Assembly (NCBI GenBank): GCA_020055645.1 | Contig: CM034546.1 | Span: 84,382,001 to 84,446,000 of the forward strand | Direction: 5' to 3' | DNA from: Tomocerus qinae | Lineage: Eukaryota > Arthropoda > Collembola > Entomobryomorpha > Tomoceridae | DNA length: 64,000 nucleotides | In this document: one piece after another, positions 35,401-42,405 of the stretch | How positions within the stretch are numbered: position 1 is the first letter of the stretch | Layout: the number at the start of each line of letters is the position of its first letter | Notes under the pieces: generated by a model | What the model was told of the DNA's origin: nothing | What the model saw: the letters and a program-made list of their open reading frames with translations, nothing else | The model's database searches: none | Program-made: the position numbers and the translations under genes

Positions 35401-38291
35401 CACAATTAAGGCATTATGGTGAATTATTTCGAAGAATTCGGTAATTTCCATTTCTGATCATTTTAATAGCCAATATTAATCAATTTCCACTGTTGTTTAA
35501 CCATTCCAATAGTAAACAGAGTAAACACTCTAACCTCTAACTTCAGCCCTATTAGGACAGTATGCATAATGACAAGTTAGAGTAACGTAACCCTTTACCC
35601 CGAGTCCAAAATGTGACCCCGGTGGACGACCATGGTCAGTTGCCAATAGTTACTTTGCTATTGCAATACAAAAAAGTTGACCCTAGGTTGTACTAAGGTC
35701 AAGTTTTAGACTATTTTGTGACTCCGGGTTAGGAGTAACCTCTGACCAGGGCCGGAGCGAGGGGGGGGGCCATGGGGCCCGCCCCCCCCCCCCGAAATCG
35801 AAGAAAAGAAAGGAATTTTTGCCTTAAAACCCAAAAATTTTTCGCGCTTCGCGCGAATATTGTATTAATTTTCAATTATTATTTGTCGGGCCCCTCCCGA
35901 AATTTTTTTCTGGCTGCGGCCCTGCCTCTGACTCGCCATTATGCATACTGCCTTTGAAAAAGACAATTGGATGTGTGTCGTTAGGGACTCCGCAGAACCA
36001 GTCCCATTGTTCTTGGGCTGAAGTTGGAGCAATAGTGTTATTTATGGTTCCCTTTACTCAGGCGAGCTTTCTGTTTACGGTTGCCGGTTGATTTCAATCC
36101 TTATAATTGGTCTTTTGTTCGTTCGTGACTGCATGGCGAAGCAGTGAGCTATGAAGAAATCATGCGCGGAAATCGATATGCCACAAATTGGGTGGCCTAT
36201 TGTTCCCGAGTCACGTTTCATTCACAGCTGAGACTACTTCCCCATCCACTAACAAAAAACTAAATAATAGGAGTGTTATTATTCTTCAATCTTATTGTCC
36301 AAACTTAATGACTCCCCCCCAATATAATGCCTTTGTTTGGTGGCTTTATTGAACACTATACGAAAGAGCCAAGATACAGACTTACCGACTAATCCGAGAC
36401 ATGCTGTGGGTTGAGGCTCTGTTTTGAATTGCCAGTCAATGTTGCTCATCTGCAGATAAGCAGCCACTGCAGGAACATCCGAAATTTCATTCTCATCTCC
36501 CCCAGCCTCCAATAGAAGAACCTTCCAATGTGGAATTTCACTGAGCCTATTAGCCATAACTGACCCTGCTGACCCTGTATGTGCACAAAAAATATTTAAT
36601 TTAGGTAGCTGATAAGCATTTTAGCATTCCTCCACCTAAGTATCAACTATCAACACATTTACTGCCGTATTACACCTGCTCACCTACATTTGCTGATTTG
36701 TTCCCAGTGCCACCTGTTCCCTATTAAATTTGCTCCCGGTTACAACTGCTCCGTTACACTAGCTCCCACACGAAAATCGATACTTCAAAATTTAGTAACT
36801 TTAGACGTGGAGTGGGTGGATTGGACATAGGATTGATGGGACTATGAGGATTCCAATCAGGGCCGCAGCCAGAATATATGTCGGGGGGGGGGGGGGTGCC
36901 GTAGATTAAACTATCAAACTACTTAAGATGTAGAAGAACCATATACTAAAAGGGGTCCAGTGGTTTGTGGTTCGTTGCGGGAGCTAGTATAACAGGGGGC
37001 AGGTGTAACCGTAATTTTTAGATCCTTTTTGACTCATTTCCGTAAAAATATGCCAAAAATTTTCGCGAATATATAACTTTAAAATATCTATTGGAAATCT
37101 TAGCCCCCTCCGAAACTAAGTTCTGTATACGTGCTTGGTTAGGTCAGTTCATTAAGCGGAAGTGAGATTCGCTTTGATACATTGACTCTGCACCCCAGCA
37201 TCTTGAAAATATTTCAGATTTTCAGACTCTCAAAAAGTTTTGAGATTTTTTTTAGATTTTTGAGAGATTGTTCAAAATCTGAAATATTTTCAAGGTGCAG
37301 GGGCAGTGTACAAAATTTACCACTTTTTAGGCTTTTTTACCATCACAGTGGTAAAAATGCACTTAATGGTAAAAATGCATTTAATGGTAAAAATGGTAAA
37401 TTTTAGCGATTGATTAGACAGGTTAGTACAGATATACAAGATTTACTAAGATATAAATTTTAAAACTTTATTTTCTATGAAAAATTTGCAATTATCTGAT
37501 TAATTAATCCAATTAATCCTATTTACTTGATTGTTCACCGAAAGCTATAAAAAATGAACTAAAACCAAGATTGCAATTGGTATCGCCAAATTAAAATTGT
37601 TATGAAGGCTATTTAATCGTAATTAATTTCTCAATCGGCAAATAAGGGGTTATTAATTCCCACATTGGTTGAATCCAAGTCTGATTGGTGAAAACTTATC
37701 AATTTGCAACAACAATCATCAGCTGCTAAGCTATTTCATACTTTGGCACCGAATTTTATTCAAAATCTAAGCACGAAATTTAAACAAAACCATTTTTACC
37801 ATTTTTTACCATTTTTACCACTTACCACTACTTTTTAGGTAGTGGTATTTAACGTTAAATACCATTAAAAACCGCTTACCACTGGTAAGTGGTAAATGAT
37901 ATTTTGTACACTGTGCAGGGGTGCTAGGTAAACCTGGCCGGATAAGCCGCAGTTTCCACTGGGAGCAGTAATAGGAAAGCAGACAGGTGTAATACTTAGA
38001 GCAAATGGAACGTATTCAAAAAGGAATAGTGGTCTCTTCGAGTCCTTAATTTGGTACCACTAACTAACTATTCACTATGTGGTGTAATAAGTAAAAGATC
38101 ACTGAAAGAATAAATAAAGTGTAACCTCCGCCGACGATGATGAAGTCATATTCCTGTTCCAAAGAGCGGGCATTTCTGGGGTGGGCTTCGGGGTCGATGG
38201 AGTCGTAGCGCATGTAGCCCATCATGCTCATCATTACTGGAAGCATCCATAGTCCAGCAGTGAGAACTCCAGTGGTGCCCAGTATGGCCAT
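23319..38291 (-). CDS. GMC oxidoreductase, glucose dehydrogenase [FAD, quinone]-like, 11 coding exons
   Basis: Predicted FAD-dependent alcohol/sugar dehydrogenase of the GMC family. I joined exons 38291-38126, 36574-36386, 35225-35071, 31928-31701, 31526-31275, 31176-30929, 28361-28159, 27690-27528, 23788-23637, 23540-23502 and 23407-23319. They sum to 1884 nt (627 aa plus stop), the usual length for insect members, and every phase closes. A hydrophobic N-terminal stretch (residues about 7-26) suggests a signal peptide or anchor. The FAD Rossmann motif is [12 protein letters not shown] (49-60). GMC signature 1 lies around [13 protein letters not shown] (126-138) and signature 2 at [15 protein letters not shown] (302-316). 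The catalytic pair is predicted as His543 ([10 protein letters not shown]) and Asn587 (SGNTNAP), the His/Asn form seen in many insect paralogues. Substrate cannot be told from sequence. All introns are GT-AG except intron 4 (GC-AG). No stop or frameshift was seen, so the gene looks functional. Exact orthology within this large insect family is not assigned. Confidence 0.95.
23502..23540 (-). CDS. GMC gene exon 10, 39-nt micro-exon (residues 586-599)
   Basis: Acceptor TTATTAG|GTAACA, donor AAAAAG|GTAAGC. It encodes [14 protein letters not shown], which includes the second catalytic-position Asn587. Omitting it would keep the frame (39 nt) but remove an essential loop. Confidence 0.93.
23637..23788 (-). 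CDS. GMC gene exon 9 (residues 535-586), catalytic His
   Basis: Acceptor ATTTCAG|ACACTA, donor GTCAGCG|GTAATA. It encodes [20 protein letters not shown], with predicted catalytic His543, and the [17 protein letters not shown] segment. The acceptor sits 37 bp from the target duplication of the intron 8 element. Confidence 0.95.
24023..27111 (-). pseudogene. R2-clade non-LTR retrotransposon relic (RT, Cys-His finger, RLE)
   Basis: Minus-strand remains of an R2-type pol, broken into several frames. Recognisable in order: DSSPG and [18 protein letters not shown] (RT fingers/palm, 26.9-26.5 kb); [12 protein letters not shown] (RT motif A, about 26.4 kb); motif C at about 26.11 kb, where FADD is replaced by FMDG before [18 protein letters not shown]; a thumb segment [20 protein letters not shown] (about 25.6 kb); the CCHC-type finger [18 protein letters not shown] (about 24.5 kb); then a restriction-like endonuclease region RRVDILIID and [11 protein letters not shown] (about 24.3 kb). 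The 5' N-terminal fingers are absent, frames change many times and a 45-bp tandem repeat is embedded. The catalytic Asp pair is lost, so it is dead. Same strand as the host gene. Confidence 0.87.
25005..25235 (+). repeat. 45-bp tandem repeat inside the R2-like relic
   Basis: Five copies of a 45-bp unit containing CATGTATTTGGGAACAGGGA and TTATATGACTACATGTATGT. The unit is a multiple of three, so one frame stays open ([15 protein letters not shown]). It sits between the thumb and Cys-His blocks of the relic. Confidence 0.9.
27528..27690 (-). CDS. GMC gene exon 8 (residues 481-535)
   Basis: Acceptor CTTCACAG|ATGACA, donor GCAATAAG|GTCGCT, phase 2. It encodes [18 protein letters not shown] and ends [11 protein letters not shown]. 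The donor has a poor +3 to +6 match. The following intron 8 is 3.7 kb and mostly one mobile element. Confidence 0.94.
27827..28011. mobile_element. Palindromic MITE with TTAA flanks, in GMC intron 7
   Basis: Termini GGTACAGATCTAGACCTCGG (left) and AGTACGGATCTAGACCTCGG (right, read inward) match at 18 of 20 positions. The arms extend to about 75 bp, including CCAAGCCACATTTTGAA. TTAA lies on both sides (27823-27826, 28012-28015), the piggyBac-type target. No transposase. Confidence 0.82.
28159..28361 (-). CDS. GMC gene exon 7 (residues 413-481)
   Basis: Acceptor TTTTCAG|AGCTTC, donor ATGATCG|GTAAGT. It encodes [13 protein letters not shown], then [12 protein letters not shown] and PNYMI, the conserved C-terminal GMC_oxred_C region. 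Confidence 0.95.
28362..29666. other. GMC intron 6, proximal part
   Basis: AT-rich. Includes ATTGTCATGTAAT words around 29590-29655 that recur, partly inverted, at 30215-30340 on the other side of the hAT MITE, so the MITE sits in a small palindromic repeat. No exon was recognised. Confidence 0.5.
29667..30194 (+). mobile_element. hAT-type MITE, TAGAGAGTTGCACGGGCTG family, copy B (528 bp)
   Basis: Perfect 8-bp target duplication ATGGTGGT (29659-29666, 30195-30202). Same length as copy A at 14725-15252 and apparently identical to it in inverted orientation, so both moved recently. Lies in GMC intron 6. Confidence 0.95.
30389..30670 (+). repeat. Dispersed repeat, copy 3
   Basis: TAATCAAGACTTCCTGTATT onward, the same family as 2306/4941 and 16316. 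Intact across the point where the 2.6-kb insertion entered the first copy. In GMC intron 6. Confidence 0.85.
30929..31176 (-). CDS. GMC gene exon 6 (residues 331-413)
   Basis: Acceptor TTTCAG|GATGCC, donor GGCTC|GTAAGTG, phase 2. It carries the conserved [10 protein letters not shown] segment and [16 protein letters not shown] in the substrate-binding half, ending FHFVAGS. Confidence 0.95.
31275..31526 (-). CDS. GMC gene exon 5 (residues 247-330)
   Basis: Acceptor CCTCAG|GCCTTT, donor GTCAAG|GTCTGC, phase 0 at both ends. It encodes [12 protein letters not shown] through [15 protein letters not shown] (GMC signature 2). The donor is weak beyond GT, but the next exon joins in frame ([16 protein letters not shown]). 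Confidence 0.94.
31701..31928 (-). CDS. GMC gene exon 4 (residues 171-246)
   Basis: Phase 0 at both ends. It begins [11 protein letters not shown] and ends [10 protein letters not shown]. The acceptor is GGACGTAG|AAATCG, with a poor pyrimidine tract. The donor is AAG|GCAAGT, a GC donor. The nearby GTCAAT cannot be used, because it would shift exon 5 out of frame. Confidence 0.93.
31929..32263. other. GMC intron 3, distal part
   Basis: No exon or repeat was recognised in this stretch. Confidence 0.4.
32264..32553. mobile_element. Short member of the 3552-4312 TIR family
   Basis: AAGTGGTGTGAAATCG at the left and CACCACTTAATAATTC at the right. Internal AACCGTTTTTGAGTTATCGT and CAGACAGAC repeats match 3.6 kb inverted. 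In GMC intron 3. Confidence 0.65.
32628..32886. mobile_element. Long-TIR MITE, about 259 bp, in GMC intron 3
   Basis: CAAGCGGATGTTTGGGAAAT (left) pairs with the right end, which reads inward CAAGCGGAGGATTTGGAAAT. The arms continue through TGTGGATCTAAATTGGACGA for about 70 bp. Confidence 0.85.
32941..33110. mobile_element. hAT-type MITE, CAGGGCCG family, copy 3
   Basis: CAGGGCCGCAGCAAGG / GGCCGCGGCCCTG ends, 170 bp. Flanks GTCCCACT / GTACCACT (7 of 8). Carries a C-run and the hallmark TTTTCGCGCTTCGCGCGAA hairpin. In GMC intron 3. Confidence 0.9.
33119..33766. other. GMC intron 3, middle part
   Basis: No exon or repeat was recognised. A TG microsatellite lies near 33478. Confidence 0.4.
33767..34910. 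mobile_element. Long inverted-repeat element, 1.14 kb, in GMC intron 3
   Basis: Arms of about 300 bp. ACTGTTAGCCGCTTTCAACT begins the left arm and its complement ends the right arm. The match continues through ATTCTGATTGG, ACCTAAATGGGGACACA and GACTCTGGTACAAGT. The central 500 bp has no recognised coding sequence. ATTATGC occurs near both outer ends, a possible but not exact target duplication. Related sequence lies at 41220-41300. Confidence 0.82.
35071..35225 (-). CDS. GMC gene exon 3 (residues 119-170)
   Basis: Acceptor ATCAG|ATGG and donor TTCAAA|GTAAGT. It encodes [20 protein letters not shown] and then the [12 protein letters not shown] segment, which is GMC signature 1 and contacts FAD. 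It has no long ATG-started frame of its own and was found by extending the protein family by eye. Confidence 0.95.
35747..35924. mobile_element. hAT-type MITE, CAGGGCCG family, copy 4
   Basis: CAGGGCCGGAGCGAGG / GGCTGCGGCCCTG ends, 178 bp, with a perfect 8-bp duplication CCTCTGAC (35739-35746, 35925-35932). In GMC intron 2. Closely related to copy 3. Confidence 0.93.
36386..36574 (-). CDS. GMC gene exon 2 (residues 56-118)
   Basis: Acceptor ATACAG|GGTCAG and donor TTAGTCG|GTAAGT, phase 1 to phase 1. It completes the glycine motif ([15 protein letters not shown]) and carries the conserved LLLEAGGDE, where the acidic residue normally binds the FAD ribose, and the DWQFKTEPQ segment. Confidence 0.95.
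36858..37120. mobile_element. hAT-type MITE, CAGGGCCG family, copy 5, interrupted
   Basis: Left end CAGGGCCGCAGCCAGA and a G-run are present. Internal CCAAAAATTTTCGCG and CCCCCTCCGAAACT match other copies, but the right terminus is missing. It contains a foreign piece (about 36902-37000) with ATACTAAAAGGGGTCCA, which also occurs at 48890. In GMC intron 1. Confidence 0.65.
37200..37294. repeat. Palindrome, about 95 bp
   Basis: TTGAAAATATTTCAGATTTT at the left pairs with AAAATCTGAAATATTTTCAA at the right, and inner CTCTCAAAAA pairs with TTTTTGAGAG. It adjoins the hAT element at 37304. In GMC intron 1. Confidence 0.8.
37304..37913. mobile_element. hAT-type element, CAGTGTACAAAAT ends, 610 bp
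   Basis: Inverted ends CAGTGTACAAAAT / ATTTTGTACACTG with a perfect 8-bp duplication TGCAGGGG (37296-37303, 37914-37921). Both subterminal zones are rich in GGTAAAAATGG / CCATTTTTACC. No transposase. In GMC intron 1. Confidence 0.93.
38126..38291 (-). CDS. GMC gene exon 1 (residues 1-55)
   Basis: Starts with ATG in the context GAGAATGG. It encodes the hydrophobic leader and the start of the FAD-binding motif (DFIIVGG). It ends in phase 1 at GGCGGAG|GTTACA. The leader reads [20 protein letters not shown], a type of N-terminus seen in insect GMC paralogues. Any 5' UTR exon is not identified. A Helentron-like 3' end lies 71 bp upstream. Confidence 0.93.
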
Positions 38292-38361
38292 TTCTCATTC
38301 TTATATCTCACGCTCTCATCACTCGCCCTCTGGTATAATCAAATACAGTCTTATTTATTGT

Positions 38362-38400
38362 ACTAGAAATAAACCCGTCCTACCATAGAGATAGTATAGG
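38362..38400 (-). mobile_element. Helentron-like 3' terminus upstream of the GMC start codon
   Basis: On the minus strand this reads GTAGGACGGGTTTATTTCTAGT, matching TAGGACGGGCTTATTTCTAG at 57509-57528. The element would extend rightward, but its 5' end was not located. Its 3' end is 71 bp upstream of the GMC ATG, so it may supply promoter or 5' UTR sequence. Confidence 0.55.
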
Positions 38401-39635
38401 TAGGTATATCTAGAGAGAGCCTATCGTATTCCATCAATGTTATAAATTGAATAATAGTGACGTGTAATACTTAATTTTGATTGGCTATGAAGGATGAATA
38501 CGGAGGCAATTCAAATTCATTTTGTACGAAAACACATGAGAATAGCTTTCGCGCAGATCCCCTCATCATGTCATGTGCTTTTCAGCATCCTTTTCAAATG
38601 CTCTCTCTAGATTTGTACAATACCTACCTATGTTATATCTCTATGCGTCCTACGGACAGGGAATAGAATATAATAAACATGACTAATAATAATATAAACG
38701 TAATCCAAATGTATGTACGGATGTTTGTATGTTGTATGTTTGTGTGTGCGGATGTTTGCGTGTACGGTTGTTGTAACATTCGGCCACCGTACTGTTATTT
38801 CAAAATGTATTAACAAGACAGTTTGATTTATATTTGTAAAAGATGCTAAATTCCATCCAGATGGAACTTGGTTTTATGCATACACATGCGCGGTGATAAA
38901 ATTATGAAAGTCACTGTTGTGAGACGTGGTAGTTGAAATTCTTTCTTTCAATTTAATATACCGTGCCGTGACCTTATTTTATACGCAGGAAAGTTTAAAA
39001 TTTGGCTATTCATGTTAAAAATATATTTTTTTTCAATTCGCAAATAGTTTTAAGCTAATAGGAGGTTAAATTAAAAATGTTTTACGTCTTAAATAGAAAA
39101 GCTAAGTCCATTCTTAAATAGAAAATATTCAAACCGGGATGAAGTGATAAACTATTTTTTTATTTCAAATGTGTACGTTTTGAATCTACGGTAGTATATG
39201 TAATTAGTTATTCCAAACCAAAAAAAAACATCTAAAACTTCAGATTATTACGACCAAGGGCCAATATTTTTGTGTTGGAATTTTATTGTGACTATCGGTA
39301 CTTACTCTGGTCACCCATTATGGTCACATTTTTGACTTGGGGTATAAAGTTACGTCTACGTTACTCTGACTCATCATTATGCATACTGCCAAGCATAGAT
39401 ATAAACATCCCATCCATTATACCCAACATCCCCATCCAGGTGTTTGAGTTGGCTGAAAGGGATGTGTTTGTGATGGCTGTAATGATACTTTATTTGGAAA
39501 CTGGCGATGGGCTGTATTAGATGGATAACTTTATTTGGATATTGGTGACGGGCAGGATAATATGTTGATCTTTTCTTGGGTGTTTGGTGATGATGGGATG
39601 GATGGGGTTGGATGTTCCATCTTTTGCATTGGGTG
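38401..39635. other. Upstream region of the GMC gene
   Basis: AT-rich, with TGTATGT-type microsatellite at 38710-38765. No coding feature was recognised. The GMC promoter may lie here but no core motif can be supported. Confidence 0.4.
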
Positions 39636-39639
39636 GGTC

Positions 39640-40035
39640 AGAGTGCAGCAAACGGTGCGTGAAAGTTAGAGTTCCAAGCCACCTCTATATCTCGGAACAC
39701 TTAGACATGACTCCCCAATGTTTCATAGGATTCTTTATCGGACATGACCTAGAGGTCACGTTTCCACCCTCCCCACCCCACCCCCACACCCTAACCTAAC
39801 CTAACCTAAATGAAATAAACATAATGACCGATTTTAGGTCCAAAACCGGTGGAATGTCATTTTCCCCATACCCCCGTCGGGGGTGGGGAGGGTGTAAACG
39901 TGACCTTCAGGTTATGTCCGGTAAAGATCCGATGAAACATTGGGGGGTCATGTCTAAATGTTCCGAGATATAGAGGTGGCTTGGAACTGTAACTTTCACG
40001 CACCACCGTTTGCTGCATTCCAACCGGGTGGGATG
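39640..40035. mobile_element. Foldback element with telomere-like CCTAA run
   Basis: The arms are complementary over about 150 bp: GCAGCAAACGG, CACCTCTATATCTCGGAACA and CCCTCCCCACC on the left are mirrored on the right. The loop near 39788-39808 contains four CCTAA units, the insect telomere repeat. Flanking GGGTGGG words (near 39629 and 40027) may be a target duplication. Confidence 0.78.
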
Positions 40036-40197
40036 TTTACCTACAACTTACTTACATCTATGCTGCCAAGTGTTATTCTGTTTTATCCGACCAAGTAAAT
40101 AAACTGTTTCCCCTCACGCACCAGGAGGGTGGGGGGAAGATGTACATTCTATCCATCTTACAATATTGCCCTGGATTACACACTACCTTATTTATAA

Positions 40198-40227
40198 CAG
40201 GGCCTGGGCCCTGTTACCGGCTAGTTA
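40198..40227. repeat. Hairpin followed by CTAGT
   Basis: AACAGGGCC-TG-GGCCCTGTT is a perfect hairpin, followed by ACCGGCTAGT. It resembles a rolling-circle element terminus. The sequence just after it (AATAAACATAATAATAGTG) resembles 2523-2545, so assignment is ambiguous. Confidence 0.45.
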
Positions 40228-40370
40228 GCGAATAAACATAATAATAGTGTATCAAATTCAATAAAATTTAACCAAACAGTGAAATTTTTTCTACAGTAAA
40301 TCTTTGAAGTCCTTTCATCAGGGCCTGATTTTCTTAATAATGTCATTAATTTTATATGTACATAGCATAT

Positions 40371-41005
40371 TATTTTAAATAACCCCGTCATTTTGAACAA
40401 TTTTGAACATTTTGAACATTACAAGAGAAATCCTCCCATGGTTAACATAAAATATTTTAATACAAATGGATTAGGGCCTAAAATATTTTCTATCAAATGA
40501 AGTATGGCTTAAAATATTTCAATTCAAATAAATGCATAGGTTATAGTTTAAATTCAAATGGAGTATATATAGCTTAAAATATTTAAATTCAAATGAAGTC
40601 ATGGGTTGTAGTTTAAATTCAAATGAAGTCATGGGTTATAGTTTAAATTCAAATGAAGTCATGGGTTATAGTTTAAATTCAAATGGAGTATGACTTAATG
40701 TTTAAATTCAAATGGAGTATGGCTTAAAATATTTCAATTCAAATAGTCATAGGTTATGATTTAAATTCAAATGGAGTATGGCTTAAAAAATTTCAATTCA
40801 AATGGAGACGTGGGTTAAGGTTTCAATTCAAATGGAGTCCTGGGTTATGGTTTATATTCAAATAGAGTCCTGGGTTATGGTTTAAATTCAAATGGAGTCC
40901 TGGGTTATGGTTTAAATTCAAATGGAGTCCTGGGTTATGGTTTAAATTCAAATGGTGTCGAGGGTTATGGTTTCAATTCAAATGGAGTCGTGGGTTATGG
41001 TTGTG
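40371..41005 (+). repeat. 30-bp minisatellite (TTTAAATTCAAATGGAGTCC)
   Basis: Starts with TTTTAAATAACCCCGTCATT, shared with 3.1-3.5 kb, then about 18 copies of a roughly 30-bp unit containing TTTAAATTCAAATGGAGTCC and TGGGTTATGG. The last third is the most homogeneous. Confidence 0.9.
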
Positions 41006-41796
41006 ACAGTTTAAACGGGGGCAGTTTATCGATAACTCACACTTCAACACCATGGTTTTAAATGATTCATAGTAGTAGAATGAGAACGATTCCGTTGTTG
41101 TACCTTGCAAAGTTATAATCTTTTTGTGGAACCGGTCTATAATATTCATGTAGTGTATTGTATTTTGTAGTAAATTGTTGCTAAAATTCCCACATCTGGA
41201 GAATCTATAAAATATTCGTTATAGCAATAGCCAATCAGAGGGTTGGATTTCAAAAAATTTCAGCCAATCAGTATGCGTGTATCCAAGTTCAACTCCGCAA
41301 TGGACAATACCATTGTTACCCAACCAGCGGCAAATCCCCATAGAAAATCTCAAAAATGAGAAAATATTTTTGAGACGTCATCTGCAGTACATTTTAAATG
41401 GGAAATTCTCATTTCGAAAATTGATTTTCAACAAAGGAGAGAACCGTATAAGGCTTTAGGAATTGGCCAAGCCTCGTTCAATTTTGAAATTCTCCCCTGA
41501 AAATCAAATGGGACATGGGTGGGCCCGAGTATTTCAATGGAAATTACCCAAATTGTCTTAGTAACTATTAAATGTAAAGTCATAGATCCTGCTGATGGTA
41601 TCCCTCCGCTAATGACCTCAAGGTGATAACACTGATAAGGTATTAGAAGGAGGAGGTGCCGAGAGGATAATACATACCTACGTGTAGAATTAAAGATGAC
41701 GTTAGGACTTTAATTGCAATTTATAAGCGGGAAAACTTACAGATAAGAAATAAGTACCAAAAACAAAATCTTTCTTCCTCAATCGCATTTTCACAA
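41006..41796. other. Unassigned DNA
   Basis: About 41220-41300 resembles the arm of the 33767-34910 element (CCAATCAG words). Otherwise nothing was recognised. Confidence 0.45.
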
Positions 41797-42380
41797 GTTT
41801 TTGTTAAAACTGTTGCTGGTAATAATATTTTCTTCACATTTTGGTCCGAATTTTAATACAAAAAGTGCTTCTGGGTGGTAAGTGGGTTCCTTTCTTCTAT
41901 ATTAATGTAATATTGTCTAGTAGGCAATAATGCATTAATATTTGAGAAAGTAGCTAGGGTTTGGTATGGTGTAGAGAAATCTATACTTGTTTTCGCCCGT
42001 CCACAGTTAATTTAAGTTGTGTTCGCGTTATACTGCTAGGGGTACTTGCATTATGGGCAGTGCTACCACTTACAGTGCTAAAGCAATGACCAAATGGAAA
42101 AGTAATAACTGGTACGGTTTAATTGTCATTGTGTCCACATCCGTGGGCCAGACTGATTAGGGTACCAGGAATTTGATACCATTGCTTTAGAACTGTAAGT
42201 CGCCTGTCTATTTTGGGTGCCCCCTAGGGAACTTTTTTGGGGTTTTGGGGCAAAAGTGATTATATTTGAAATAAATGACCAAACTAAAGTGACCACAATT
42301 TTCCACAACATTTTAGCCATTTTTTAAAAATTCGTCCAATTAGTAAAATGTTATTACCAGCAACGATTTTTATAACACTT
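41797..42380. mobile_element. Possible TIR element upstream of the ISL2EU-like pseudogene
   Basis: GTTGCTGGTAATAATATTTT (about 41811) is mirrored by AAAATGTTATTACCAGCAAC (42346-42365). The interval may be a MITE or the 5' end of the following transposon. No target duplication was established. Confidence 0.5.
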
Positions 42381-42405
42381 CTAATATTGTTCATTCAGCG
42401 TAAAA

